64,000 nt of DNA. It comes from Hyphomonas sp. CY54-11-8 (lineage in GTDB: Bacteria > Pseudomonadota > Alphaproteobacteria > Caulobacterales > Hyphomonadaceae). Position numbers and translations under genes: made by a program. The stretch covers positions 62,001-126,000 of the forward strand of contig NZ_AWFD01000037.1 in NCBI RefSeq assembly GCF_000682735.1, in the 5' to 3' direction. The notes under the pieces were generated by a model, which did no database searches, had not been told where the DNA came from, and saw only the letters and a list, made by a program, of their open reading frames with translations. Below are positions 26,589 through 38,673 of the stretch, piece by piece; within the stretch, counting starts at the first letter, position 1; every line of letters begins with the position of its first letter.

Positions 26589-28052
26589 ATGATTCCTCTT
26601 CTCAGTTCCATACCCTTTCTCGTGCACTTCTCCCTGTCGGTGCTTGCAGCAGTGCGTCTGCTTTACCGCAAGCTGGCCGTGAACACGACCCTGGCATGGC
26701 TGTTCCTCCTGTTCGGCCTGCCCGTGGTTGGCGTCGTATTGTACGTCCTGTTCGGGGACCACCGGCTGAGTGGACGCCGCATGAAAATGGGCGAACGCCT
26801 GCGCAGCTTCTTCATGCAGGTTTTCGACATAACCGACGCCAGCATCCCGCCGGACATAGCAGGCGTTCCCCGCTACGCCGCCCTTTCCCGGTCCATCCAG
26901 GCCGATACCGGTTTCCCGGTCCTCACCGGCCTGTCTCCGAAATTCTTCTCCGACGCGGGCGACCTCTATGCCGCAATGCAAACCGACATCGATGCCGCAT
27001 CAGACAGTGTCTGCCTCGAATTCTACATCCTTGATCCCGCAGGCCGCGTCGGCGATGTGCTGGCTGCCGTCGAACGCGCAGCGCAGCGGGGTGTAGTTTG
27101 TAAGATCCTGGCGGATGATTTCGGCTCCAAACCCTTCTTCCGCTCGCATTGGCCGAAACGGCTGAGAAAGGCGGGCGTACAGATCGTCCGCTCCCTGCGG
27201 GTCAATCTGTTTTCTTCCTTCTTTCGCCGGTCCGATCTGCGAAACCACCGCAAGATCCTCGTCTGCGACCAGCAGGTCGGCTATGTCGGCAGCTATAATC
27301 TGGCCGACCCGAAACTGTTCAAGACCGATCGCGGCGTGGGCCAGTGGGTCGACATGATGATGCGCGTCGAAGGCCCGGTCGTCGATGCCCTCACATCGGT
27401 CTGCCTGTCGGACTATCTGTTTGACCGCATCGGCCACCAGATCGGCCGGGCCGACCTCAACGCCCTGCCCATCAAGCAGCGCTCCGAGACCGGCGAAGGC
27501 ACGCCTGTCAGCATGCAGGTGCTGCCGTCCGGCCCTGAAATGCGCAATTCCACGATCTATGAAGTGCTGGTCTCGGCCATCTTCAGCGCGCAAAAGCGGC
27601 TGCGCATCGTCTCGCCCTATTTCATACCAGATCCGGCGGTCCAGCTTGCCCTCGTCTCCGCGGCCAAGCGCGGGGTGGTGGTCGAGATCATCCTGCCGGA
27701 ACGCATCGATTCCCGCCTCGCGCAATTCGCCAGCCAGTCTTCCTACACGGAGCTGCTTCGCGCCGGCGTGCGCATCACCCGGTATCGCGGCGGGCTGCTG
27801 CACACGAAACTGATCCTGGTGGATGACGAGATCGCCCTGTTCGGGACGGTGAACATCGACATGCGCAGCTTTCACCTGAACCTGGAGCTGACCATGGTCA
27901 TCTATGATTTCGGGACCAGTGCCACATTGTGGCAGCACGCCGATACCTACCTCGCGGACAGCGAGCCACTTGATCAGGCGCGATGGGAACAGCGCCCGGA
28001 ATGGCACAAATTCCTCGAAAACATCCTGCGCCTCGCCAGCCCGATCCTCTAG
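26589..28052 (+). CDS. cls: cardiolipin synthase
   Basis: A 487-residue membrane phospholipase-D-type enzyme that joins two phosphatidylglycerols into cardiolipin. Two N-terminal membrane segments (about 2-22 and 33-55) are followed by two HKD motifs: NHRKILVCDQQVGYVGSYN and HTKLILVDDEIALFGTVN. Length is normal for Cls. Confidence 0.94.
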   Translation: MIPLLSSIPFLVHFSLSVLAAVRLLYRKLAVNTTLAWLFLLFGLPVVGVVLYVLFGDHRLSGRRMKMGERLRSFFMQVFDITDASIPPDIAGVPRYAALSRSIQADTGFPVLTGLSPKFFSDAGDLYAAMQTDIDAASDSVCLEFYILDPAGRVGDVLAAVERAAQRGVVCKILADDFGSKPFFRSHWPKRLRKAGVQIVRSLRVNLFSSFFRRSDLRNHRKILVCDQQVGYVGSYNLADPKLFKTDRGVGQWVDMMMRVEGPVVDALTSVCLSDYLFDRIGHQIGRADLNALPIKQRSETGEGTPVSMQVLPSGPEMRNSTIYEVLVSAIFSAQKRLRIVSPYFIPDPAVQLALVSAAKRGVVVEIILPERIDSRLAQFASQSSYTELLRAGVRITRYRGGLLHTKLILVDDEIALFGTVNIDMRSFHLNLELTMVIYDFGTSATLWQHADTYLADSEPLDQARWEQRPEWHKFLENILRLASPIL

Positions 28053-28062
28053 GCGCCGCTGA

Positions 28063-29301
28063 CTAGCTGTAGCGGGCTTCGACTTTCGGGCCCGCTTTGC
28101 CCGCCTTCACCGCCGCGAGGCTCGCTTCAAGATCGGCGAGGTAGGCATCCGCCACATCGGCATGCTTGGGCGACAGCATCAGGTGCAGGCTGGGCGGTTC
28201 CTTGGTGACGGAGGTGAACCAGCCGCGCCGGAAAATTTCGCCATAGACCGCGAAGGCGTGGACCTCCGGATGGGAGAAGGCCATCAGGCCCAGCATGGGC
28301 TGGCCGACGATCTCGAAGCCGAGCCGCTTCACGCCCTCTTCGATCCTCTCGCGCGTTGCGCAGACCTGCCCTTGAAGGCGTTTGTAGCCTTCGACGCCCA
28401 GCGTGTTCATCACGCCCCAGGCGGCCGAGATTGCCCCGCCCGGCCGCGTGCCCGCCAGCGTCGGCGTCTTCATCGGCGCGCCGCTCCAGCCGGCCATGTC
28501 GAACGGCATGTAATTGTAGAGCTCCTCCGAGCGGAACAGCACGGTCGATGCGCCCTTGGCGCAATAACCGTATTTGTGCAGGTCCGCGCTCATCGAATGG
28601 ACGGCCGGAACTTCGAAATCGAAGGCCGGTACCGGCACGCCGTTCATCCTCGCAAACGGCGCGAAGTATCCGCCGACGCAGGCATCGACATGCAGCCAGA
28701 CGCCCTTCCTTGCGGCGACCTCTCCCAGCTCGGCGATCGGGTCGATGATGCCGTGCGGGAAGTTCGGCGCGGAGCCGACCATCATCACCGTCGCTTCATC
28801 CACCGCCTCCCCCATCGCGGCGGGGTCTGCCTGATAGCTGCCGTCGGTCTTCAGCGGCACGCGGCGGATTTCGATGTCCATCAGATGCGCCGCCTTGTCG
28901 AAAGCGAGATGCGCCGATTGCGGCAGCACGACATTCTGCCCTTCGCGTGGGCGTCCCTGCGCGCGGGCATAATCGCGTGCGGTCTTCATCGCCATGGTGA
29001 TGGAGTCCGTGCCGCCGGACGTCATCGCACCGGTCGACCCTTCCGGTCCGTGCAGCAGGCCGAGGCCCATGCCGATCACTTCCTTCTCCATCTGGGCAAG
29101 GCTCGGGAAAGCCATCGGGCCAAGCCCGTTCTCTGCCATGTAGAGCGTGTAGGCTTCCTGCTGGACCTGTTCGACATCATGACCGGCATTGAAGACGTAG
29201 ACCGCCGTGCGCCCGTCGCGCCATTGCGCATCGCCGCCGCCGCGCGTGATCATTTCCTGGCGCACATCGGCCCAGTCGCGTCCCTTCTCCGGCATCTGCA
29301 T
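28063..29301 (-). CDS. PLP-dependent decarboxylase / sphingosine-phosphate-lyase-like enzyme
   Basis: A 412-residue group II PLP enzyme. SGGTDSITMAMKTARD binds the cofactor phosphate, HVDACVGGYFAPF holds the Asp contacting the pyridine nitrogen, and DLHKYGYCAKGAS carries the Schiff-base Lys. These fit the sphinganine-1-phosphate lyase branch rather than glutamate decarboxylase. No membrane segment is visible, unlike the eukaryotic lyases. The substrate is inferred only. It is convergent with cls, 10 bases apart. Confidence 0.85.
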   Translation of the reverse strand: MQMPEKGRDWADVRQEMITRGGGDAQWRDGRTAVYVFNAGHDVEQVQQEAYTLYMAENGLGPMAFPSLAQMEKEVIGMGLGLLHGPEGSTGAMTSGGTDSITMAMKTARDYARAQGRPREGQNVVLPQSAHLAFDKAAHLMDIEIRRVPLKTDGSYQADPAAMGEAVDEATVMMVGSAPNFPHGIIDPIAELGEVAARKGVWLHVDACVGGYFAPFARMNGVPVPAFDFEVPAVHSMSADLHKYGYCAKGASTVLFRSEELYNYMPFDMAGWSGAPMKTPTLAGTRPGGAISAAWGVMNTLGVEGYKRLQGQVCATRERIEEGVKRLGFEIVGQPMLGLMAFSHPEVHAFAVYGEIFRRGWFTSVTKEPPSLHLMLSPKHADVADAYLADLEASLAAVKAGKAGPKVEARYS

Positions 29302-29430
29302 GGCTGTTCCTTCCCTAGATGTTCTGTCTGGCGTGAAACCTAGGCGGGCCGTCCCGGCTTGGCCATAGGGCGCAACTTTTCATCGTCTCGCACGTTGGTT
29401 TTCTACTCCCCATGAAAGGAGGAGACTGAA

Positions 29431-29613
29431 ATGACTGTCCTTGAGAATGGCAAGACACCCCGCACCGACAAGAATCACGACACCGAAAAGGTAGACCGGG
29501 AGATTCGCCCGGCCGGACCGGAAAACATGGAAGACCCGCCGGAAGAGTGGGACAAAGTCGACGAAGAAAGCGACGAATCCTTCCCGGCAAGCGACCCGCC
29601 TGCCAATTACTGA
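29431..29613 (+). CDS. small acidic protein with ESFPASDPP motif
   Basis: A 60-residue hydrophilic, likely disordered protein ending DEESDESFPASDPPANY. The (D)ESFPASDPP tail is seen in many small proteins of unknown function in proteobacteria. AAAGGAGGAG precedes the ATG, giving strong support for translation despite the small size. Confidence 0.8.
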   Translation: MTVLENGKTPRTDKNHDTEKVDREIRPAGPENMEDPPEEWDKVDEESDESFPASDPPANY

Positions 29614-29790
29614 CCCGTTTCCCCGGCTAGAGCGTTGCAATTCCGGGGCATTCCCGGAACCAGGTCCGCCTGTGCGCGAAGTGCAGCTTTTTGCTCGCGC
29701 ATTGTGCGAAGCCCGTTGCCCGCTTGCGGCCGTAGGAATATTGTGACGGATAGAACAAACAAGAATATTGATGGGGACCAGCACCGGGCC

Positions 29791-30264
29791 ATGACGGATT
29801 ATATCGGTTACGAAGCGCTCACTCAGGCTGCCATGCGCGGTGTCGTCCGCGAAGCACTGAAACGTGCGAAGGCCAATGGTGGCCTGCCCGGCGACCATCA
29901 TTTCTACATCACCTTCCGCTCCAAGGCGCCGGGCGTGCGCATGGCCGACTACCTTGTGGAGCGTTTCCCCGTCGACATGACCATCGTGGTCCAGCACCAG
30001 TTCTGGGACCTGGAAGTCCATGAGGGGCATTTCGAGATCATCCTGAAATTCTCCGGCGTGCCCCAGCACCTGTTCGTGCCTTATGCCGCGATCACGCGCT
30101 TCGTCGATCCGTCCGTGAATTTCGGCCTGACCTTCGAGGCGCAGGACAAGGACACGACCGTCATCGCGCCGGCTTCCGCACTGGAAGACACGCAGGATGA
30201 CACGCCCACCCCGGCCAGCGATGCCGGAACGGTCGTGAACCTCGACGCCTTCCGCCGCAAATAG
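29791..30264 (+). CDS. sspB: SspB-family ClpXP adaptor (alphaproteobacterial type)
   Basis: A 157-residue adaptor that delivers substrates, notably ssrA-tagged proteins, to the ClpXP protease. The body has the SspB fold: GDHHFYITFRSKAPGVRMAD, MTIVVQHQFWDLEV, and PYAAITRFVDPSVNFGL. A flexible linker (about 120-145) leads to the conserved C-terminal tail VVNLDAFRRK that docks on ClpX. The ATG at 29791 is preferred over a GTG at 29743. ssrA is also in this window. Confidence 0.92.
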   Translation: MTDYIGYEALTQAAMRGVVREALKRAKANGGLPGDHHFYITFRSKAPGVRMADYLVERFPVDMTIVVQHQFWDLEVHEGHFEIILKFSGVPQHLFVPYAAITRFVDPSVNFGLTFEAQDKDTTVIAPASALEDTQDDTPTPASDAGTVVNLDAFRRK

Positions 30265-30273
30265 GCTGGACGA

Positions 30274-30732
30274 TTGGCAGATACCGAGAAACCCCGCCTC
30301 AGCGACGCTGACATGCTGGCCCGCTTTCAGGGCTCCAGGAAACGTCCGCCCTGTTCCGACACGCTGGGCATGAAGCTCATTGAAGTCGAGCAGGATGCCA
30401 TGCGCATACGGATGGAGTTCGACGTTAGCCCGTCCTTCGCCAACCCCACCGGCGCGGTGCAGGGCGGTTTCATCTCCGCCATGCTGGACGAAGCGATGAG
30501 CACCTGCGTGATCATCGCGTCCAACGTCACCATGACGGCCCCGACGCTGGAGATGAAGACCAGCTTCCTGACCCGCCTTATGCCCGGCAAGGCCTGGGTC
30601 GATGCGCGCATTGTTCGCCTCGGCAAGTCCGCCGCCTTCATGGAAGCGGAATGTTTCGACCCGGACGGCAGGATGGTCGCCAAGGCCTCCGCCACCGCCC
30701 TGCCGATGCCGTTCAAGCGGCTTGCCAAATGA
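30274..30732 (+). CDS. PaaI-type hotdog thioesterase
   Basis: A 152-residue hotdog-fold thioesterase. PTGAVQGGFISAMLDEAMS is the PaaI signature with the catalytic acidic residue on the hotdog helix, followed by TLEMKTSFLTRLMPG. It hydrolyses an acyl-CoA that cannot be named. It starts at TTG, ten bases after sspB, with ATG at 30313 as an alternative. Its stop overlaps the next gene (ATGA). Confidence 0.88.
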   Translation: MADTEKPRLSDADMLARFQGSRKRPPCSDTLGMKLIEVEQDAMRIRMEFDVSPSFANPTGAVQGGFISAMLDEAMSTCVIIASNVTMTAPTLEMKTSFLTRLMPGKAWVDARIVRLGKSAAFMEAECFDPDGRMVAKASATALPMPFKRLAK

Positions 30733-31160
30733 GCTTCGACAAGCGCGCCTATTGGGAAGGCGTGCTGGGTGATGGGACGCGCCCGCCTGCAACCGATTTT
30801 GTCGGCTTCGAACTGATTGCCTTCGACGAGAAGGAAGGCTGGGCCGAGGCCGCATTCTGCCTGCCGGCCGAGGCCACCAATCCCGGCGGCACCGCGCAAG
30901 GCGGCTTCGTCACGGCAGCACTCGACGAGGTGATGAGCGTTGCCGGATCAATCGTCCAGGATGGCCCGGCCATGGCGCCGACCCTTCAGATGACAACCAG
31001 CTTTATCCGCCCGGTTCCGGTGGGCGTCCGCCTGATAGGGCGCGGCGAAGTGGTCCGCAAGGGCCGTCAGGCCATCTTCACGCAAGGCGTCCTCTCCGCA
31101 GAAGACGGCACGCTACTCGCTCAGGCCACCGCCAGTTGCATCCCCCGCTCGCTTGCCTGA
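30729..31160 (+). CDS. second PaaI-type hotdog thioesterase
   Basis: A 143-residue hotdog protein with NPGGTAQGGFVTAALDEVMS and TLQMTTSFIRPVPVG, the same layout as the gene before it. ATGA overlap means coupled translation, so the two probably form a heteromer or act on the same pathway. They look like a tandem duplication that has diverged. Confidence 0.88.
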   Translation: MSFDKRAYWEGVLGDGTRPPATDFVGFELIAFDEKEGWAEAAFCLPAEATNPGGTAQGGFVTAALDEVMSVAGSIVQDGPAMAPTLQMTTSFIRPVPVGVRLIGRGEVVRKGRQAIFTQGVLSAEDGTLLAQATASCIPRSLA

Positions 31161-31232
31161 CGCTGCGGCAGGCTGCGCGCGGGTGCCAGTCTGTGCTATT
31201 CTTCCGGAAATATAAAAATCCGGGAGGAAACA

Positions 31233-32462
31233 ATGGCCGACGATCTGGGCTCAAGCCCGAAGGTGCCGCAATCCATCATCGAAGTGACGGCCTTCATGCC
31301 GGAGGCGCGGCGCGACCCGCACCCGCCCCTGAAAGCCCTGCGCGAGCAATGCCCGGCGATGCGCGACGAGATGGCGAAGGCCTGGTTCCTCACGCGCTAT
31401 GGCGATGTTCGCACCACGGTGAATGACCGCAGCTTCGTGCGTCATCCGCTGAATGCGGAGGAAGGCTCGATCTCCCGCCAGCTGGTCGACGAGGAAAATC
31501 CGCGCCGCACCTCGATCCTCTTCATGGACGATCCGGATCATGCCCGCGTGCGCCCGCCGCTCGCCAAGGCGTTCTATGCCCGCATCAACAAGATGAAGGA
31601 CCAGATCGAAGCCATCGTCGATGAGACGATCGACGCGGCGCCTGCCTCCGGCGTGTTCGACCTGATGGCAGACATCGCGGTGCCGATCCCGGTGACAGTG
31701 ATCGCGCGCATCCTCGGCGTCGACGAAGAACGCCTCGCCGAATTCCGCGACTGGTCCGAAGCCGTGATCCTCGGCCTGAACCCGGTCCGCACCCCGGAGG
31801 AGACCGAACGCATGATGTCGGGCGGCGCCGCGCTCGATGCCTATTTCACCGAATTGATGGAGCGTCGCCGCAAGGTCCCCGAAGACGATCTCATCACGGA
31901 CATGGTCCAGCTTCAGGCCTCCGGAGAAGCTCCGCTGTCGGATGATGAAGTGCGCATCAATCTTCAGGCCCTCCTCGTCGGTGGCAATCTCACCACGACG
32001 GACCTGATCGGCAATGGCGTCTGGCTGTTCCTGACCCATCCGGAACAGCTCGCCGCACTGAAATCCGATCCCGGCCTCGCCTCTCAGGCGGTCGAAGAAG
32101 TGCTGCGCTATGAGGCGCCGGTCTCCGCCACCTCCCGCATCGCCGAAGCCGACAAGCAAGTTGCCGGCTGCCCGGTGAAGGAACACCAGGTCATCTTCTG
32201 CTCGCTCGCCTCGGCCAACCGGGATGCGGAAATCTTCGATGCACCCAACCGGTTCGACATCATGCAGAAGCGCCCCAGCCATGTTGCCTTCGGCGGCGGG
32301 CCGCATATCTGCATCGGCGCGCCGCTCGCCCGGATGGAAGCAAAGCGCGTCTACCAGAAACTGTTCGAACGCTATCCGGACATGAAGCTGCCGGAACAGG
32401 ACATCGCCTGGCGCGCCTTGCCCTTCTTCCGCGGAATCGAAACCCTGATGGTCGAAGTCTGA
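31233..32462 (+). CDS. cytochrome P450
   Basis: A 409-residue soluble bacterial P450. The haem-binding loop FGGGPHICIGAPLAR holds the Cys ligand. The I-helix has LLVGGNLTTTD in place of the common AG-x-ETT, and the EXXR motif is VEEVLRYEAP. It inserts oxygen into an unknown substrate. No ferredoxin or reductase gene is adjacent. GGGAGGAAA precedes the ATG. A methyltransferase gene follows after five bases. Confidence 0.94.
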   Translation: MADDLGSSPKVPQSIIEVTAFMPEARRDPHPPLKALREQCPAMRDEMAKAWFLTRYGDVRTTVNDRSFVRHPLNAEEGSISRQLVDEENPRRTSILFMDDPDHARVRPPLAKAFYARINKMKDQIEAIVDETIDAAPASGVFDLMADIAVPIPVTVIARILGVDEERLAEFRDWSEAVILGLNPVRTPEETERMMSGGAALDAYFTELMERRRKVPEDDLITDMVQLQASGEAPLSDDEVRINLQALLVGGNLTTTDLIGNGVWLFLTHPEQLAALKSDPGLASQAVEEVLRYEAPVSATSRIAEADKQVAGCPVKEHQVIFCSLASANRDAEIFDAPNRFDIMQKRPSHVAFGGGPHICIGAPLARMEAKRVYQKLFERYPDMKLPEQDIAWRALPFFRGIETLMVEV

Positions 32463-32467
32463 CCTGC

Positions 32468-33295
32468 ATGAGCGAGACGGTCAGCACCCATTATGATGCG
32501 CCGGACCTGATCGCCCGCATCAAGGCGGCTTTGTCCGATGCCGGATTGTCGCCGGAAACGGTCACGGCAGACCAGCTCGCCCCGATCGAAGAATTCCATG
32601 TCGGCGGCCGCATGGCGACAGACGCCCTGTTCCGCGATCTGGATATCCGGCCGGGCGAACGCGCGCTGGATGTCGGCTGCGGCACGGGCGGCACCTCGCG
32701 TCATGCCGCCGCACAGTTCAGCTGCATGGTCGAAGGCATAGACCTGACTGAGAGTTTCATCCGAGCGGGCCGAACGCTGACGGACTGGCTGAAGCTGGAC
32801 GGAAAGGTCCGGCTGCATTGCGCCAGTGCGCTCGACATGCCGTTTGAAGCGGCCAAATTCGATCTTGGCTGGATGCTCCATGTCGGCATGAACATCAAGG
32901 ACAAGCAGGCCCTGTTCGCCGAAATCTTCCGGGTTCTGAAACCGGGCGGCCGCTTTCTGGTCTACGACATCATGCGCGGCGAGGACGAGACGACACCGCT
33001 CGCTTTCCCGGTTCCATGGGCCGGCCGTCAGGCTGACAGTTTCGTCCGCTCGCCGCACCAGTATGAAGCCGTCCTACGCTCTGCCGGGTTCGCCACGATA
33101 AGGACCGAACCGCGCCGTGACATCGCCGACGCCTTCTTTGCGCAGGCCGCCGAACAGGCCGGAAAACCGCGCCCCGCGATCAGCCTCGCCCTGATCATGG
33201 GCGAGACCGCCCGCGACAAGTTCGCGAACCTGAAGCGGAATTATGAGGCCGGACGCATCGTGCCGGTCGCCATTTTCTGCGAAAAGCCGCGCTAG
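32468..33295 (+). CDS. class I SAM-dependent methyltransferase
   Basis: A 275-residue methyltransferase. LDVGCGTGGTSRHAA is motif I, binding SAM; LGWMLHVGMNI is the motif IV region; EIFRVLKPGGRFLVYDI is motif VI. The general type matches small-molecule C- or O-methyltransferases. It begins five bases after the P450 gene, so the two enzymes likely act on the same compound, by inference. Confidence 0.88.
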   Translation: MSETVSTHYDAPDLIARIKAALSDAGLSPETVTADQLAPIEEFHVGGRMATDALFRDLDIRPGERALDVGCGTGGTSRHAAAQFSCMVEGIDLTESFIRAGRTLTDWLKLDGKVRLHCASALDMPFEAAKFDLGWMLHVGMNIKDKQALFAEIFRVLKPGGRFLVYDIMRGEDETTPLAFPVPWAGRQADSFVRSPHQYEAVLRSAGFATIRTEPRRDIADAFFAQAAEQAGKPRPAISLALIMGETARDKFANLKRNYEAGRIVPVAIFCEKPR

Positions 33296-33387
33296 GGCTG
33301 CTTCGCCGCCTGCGCGCGCCCATGGTGCAGCGCGCAAAAACGTGTCATAGGGCCGCAAAATCCCTCTGACAGGTCGATCGTGCCTCG

Positions 33388-35493
33388 ATGACGATCCCTG
33401 ACAGCTTAACCCCCGAAAGCCTTTACATGTCCGCTTATCCGTCCGTTCCCTCGGCTCTCGCCGAAGCCCTTTCCAATAAGGGCTATGAATCCCTCACCCA
33501 GGTCCAGTCTGCCGTAATCGAGCCTTCGCTCGCCGGGCGAGACCTGCTCGTCTCCGCCCAGACCGGCTCCGGCAAGACCGTTGCCTTCGGCCTCGCCATG
33601 GCTGGCGACCTGCTGGGCGAGGAAGACCGCCTGGCCCGTGCCGACACGCCGCTCGCCCTGATCGTGGCGCCGACACGCGAACTGGCCATGCAGGTCGCCC
33701 GCGAGCTGACCTGGCTCTACGGCCCGGCCGGTGCCCGCATCGCAACTTGCGTCGGCGGCATGGACATGCGCGACGAGCGCAAAGCCCTCGCCCGCGGTGC
33801 CCACATCGTTGTCGGCACGCCCGGCCGCCTGTCGGATCATATCAAGCGCGGTTCGCTGGATACGACCGGTATCCGCGTCGTCGTGCTGGACGAAGCCGAC
33901 GAGATGCTCGACATGGGCTTCCGCGAGGAGCTGGAGCACATCCTCGAAGGCACGCCGGAAACCCGCCGCACCCTGATGTTCTCCGCCACCGTGCCGAAAG
34001 GCATCGCGAACCTTGCCGCGCGTTACCAGAAGGATGCCGAGCGCGTCCGCACGGAATCCGAACAGCGCCAGCATGGCGACATCGAATACCGCGCGCTTCT
34101 GGTCGCACCAGGCGATGAAGAGAACGCCATCGTCAACATTGTGCGTCACTCCGACAGCGAAAGCGCGCTCGTCTTCTGCACGACACGCGCTGCCGTGAAC
34201 AAGCTGATGAGCCGGATGGGCAATCGCGGCTTCCCGGTCGTCGCCCTGTCGGGTGAGCTCAGCCAGAAAGAACGCTCCAACGCCTTGCAGTCTCTGCGCG
34301 ATGGTCGCGCCCGCGTCTGTATCGCCACCGACGTCGCCGCCCGCGGCCTTGACCTCGACAATCTGGGCCTCGTCATCCACGCAGACCTGCCGCGCGATCC
34401 GGCGACGCTGCTGCACCGCTCCGGCCGGACAGGCCGCGCCGGGCGCAAGGGCGTCAGTGCGCTGATCGTGGCCCCGAAGGCCCGCCGCCGCGTCGAGCGC
34501 CTTCTGGGCGACGCAAAGATCGAAGCGACCTGGGGCACGCCGCCGTCCGCCGACGAGATCAACGCGCTGGACGATGCGCGCCTGCTGGCCGATCCGTCCC
34601 TCACTCGCCCGATCCATGAGAGTGAGCGCGCCATGATCAATGCGCTCATCGAACAGCACGGCGCCGAACAGGTGGCCGCCGCCTTCCTGCGCAAGCAGCG
34701 CGAGGGCCGCTCCGCCCCGGAAGACCTGCGCGAAGTGGACACGACCCCGCCGAAGCGCCGCGAACGCACTGAACGCGGTGACCGCGGAGATTGGGCCGAT
34801 CGCGAACCACGCGAGAAGCGCGGCAAGTCAGAGCGCAAGGGCTTCGACGATGCGGTCTGGGTGCAGCTGAATGTCGGCCGCAAGAAGAACGCGGAAGCCC
34901 GCTGGATCCTGCCCGTCCTCTGCAAGGCGGGCGGCCTCTCCCGCGACGATATCGGCGCGATCCGCATCAACCCCTCAGACACGCATGTGGAACTCACGCG
35001 TGAGGCCGCAGCGCGCTTCTTCGAGACGATCGGAGAGGGGGGCACGGTGGAGAAGGGCCTGCGCGCTGAGCCGCTGGACGGCGCCCCGTCAGCACCGGCC
35101 CGCTTCGACCGCAATGACCGCAGCGACCGTGACGAGCGCCCGGCCCCGCGCCTGCGCAAGAAGCCATACGATCCGGATGCCCCGCGGCACCTCTCCGGCA
35201 AGAAGCCTTACAAGAAGAAGTTCTCGTCCGAGGACAACACCCCCGCAGAGTGCGCGCCCTCCCCGCAGACGGATTACATCCAGGACGACCGCGAAAAGCC
35301 CGCACGCCCGGCGAAGAAGTTCTCCAAGGTGCACGCAAAGGACGGCTGGAAGCCGCCGATGCGCGGCAAAGCGAAGCCCGGCAAAGGCGCACCCAAGGCC
35401 GCCGGCAAAGGCGGCCCGAAAAGCGGAAAGCCGTCCTTTCAGAAGGGTGGAAAACCGCTGAAAAAGCACCGGAAGCCGGCCCCGAAAGCCTGA
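33388..35493 (+). CDS. DEAD-box RNA helicase with DbpA-like RNA-binding domain
   Basis: A protein of about 701 residues with all DEAD-box motifs: AQTGSGKT (I), PTRELAMQ (Ia), TPGRL (Ib), VLDEADEM (II), SATVP (III), ATDVAARGLD (V), HRSGRTGRAG (VI). A DbpA-type RRM near 485-545 (VWVQLNVGRKKNAEARWILP) binds structured RNA. A basic, Lys/Pro-rich disordered tail follows. It probably acts in ribosome assembly or cold response. The start could also be the ATG at 33427. Confidence 0.93.
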   Translation: MTIPDSLTPESLYMSAYPSVPSALAEALSNKGYESLTQVQSAVIEPSLAGRDLLVSAQTGSGKTVAFGLAMAGDLLGEEDRLARADTPLALIVAPTRELAMQVARELTWLYGPAGARIATCVGGMDMRDERKALARGAHIVVGTPGRLSDHIKRGSLDTTGIRVVVLDEADEMLDMGFREELEHILEGTPETRRTLMFSATVPKGIANLAARYQKDAERVRTESEQRQHGDIEYRALLVAPGDEENAIVNIVRHSDSESALVFCTTRAAVNKLMSRMGNRGFPVVALSGELSQKERSNALQSLRDGRARVCIATDVAARGLDLDNLGLVIHADLPRDPATLLHRSGRTGRAGRKGVSALIVAPKARRRVERLLGDAKIEATWGTPPSADEINALDDARLLADPSLTRPIHESERAMINALIEQHGAEQVAAAFLRKQREGRSAPEDLREVDTTPPKRRERTERGDRGDWADREPREKRGKSERKGFDDAVWVQLNVGRKKNAEARWILPVLCKAGGLSRDDIGAIRINPSDTHVELTREAAARFFETIGEGGTVEKGLRAEPLDGAPSAPARFDRNDRSDRDERPAPRLRKKPYDPDAPRHLSGKKPYKKKFSSEDNTPAECAPSPQTDYIQDDREKPARPAKKFSKVHAKDGWKPPMRGKAKPGKGAPKAAGKGGPKSGKPSFQKGGKPLKKHRKPAPKA

Positions 35494-38099
<2,606 letters not shown>

Positions 38100-38370
38100 A
38101 ACGCACTTGCACCGGGCGGCTTGAGCGGAGCGATACCCATCGTCCGAAGAAGCAGCCTGTTATGTCAGGTGGGTCACGCATCAGGCTGACCCAACCTTCC
38201 TATACATGATGTATACATGGTCCTTTCACCGTCCCATTCATGGTCTGACGGGTCACTTCTCCCCGCCATTATCCACCAGCTTATCCCCCCTGCCATGCCG
38301 GGCGAAGGTGCTGGATGGAACACGCGGCCGCCCTTCCGCGTTGGTGTTCCACCCAACAAAGGAGGCCGAA
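38100..38370. other. intergenic region, gyrB to DUF3008 gene
   Basis: 271 bases with no convincing gene beyond the ribosome site (AAAGGAGG) for the following small gene. It holds the short palindrome at 38201. Confidence 0.5.
38201..38215. repeat. palindrome TATACAT-G-ATGTATA
   Basis: A perfect seven-base inverted repeat around one base, directly followed by CATGG. It could be an operator. A related CCATACATGG lies upstream of frmA. Confidence 0.6.
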
Positions 38371-38553
38371 ATGTCTGCACAACAGATCCCCGAACAGCAG
38401 GCCGCCGGACTTGCGCTTTCCGCGCGCCGTGGCCGCACATCGAAATGGCACCTTCAGGGTCGGGCCAGAGAGATGTATGACACGCTCAGCATGGAAGAGC
38501 TGAAGGCGATCGCCGAGCCGGACGAGGACCGCGAAACAGGGCAAAACCCCTGA
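38371..38553 (+). CDS. DUF3008-like small protein
   Basis: A 60-residue protein whose pattern QQAAGLALSARRG, then GRAREMYDTLSMEEL, matches DUF3008 (small, often stress-linked proteins; function unknown). AAAGGAGG lies six bases before the ATG, fixing the start. Confidence 0.8.
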   Translation: MSAQQIPEQQAAGLALSARRGRTSKWHLQGRAREMYDTLSMEELKAIAEPDEDRETGQNP

Positions 38554-38673
38554 TAATCCGGGCACTTATTCCGTGGCGGCATAAGTCTTCTCCGCCGCCC
38601 TCCCCTACAGCGCCGCGCGCTTCACGTCATATTCGCTGCAACAAAAGCAATACGGCACCTGAAGGAGCCAGCC

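Noticed and set aside
25795..28052. Nuclease and cardiolipin synthase as a phage-defence pair
   Set aside because: Both are complete housekeeping-type enzymes in a divergent arrangement; nothing in the sequence supports a defence link.
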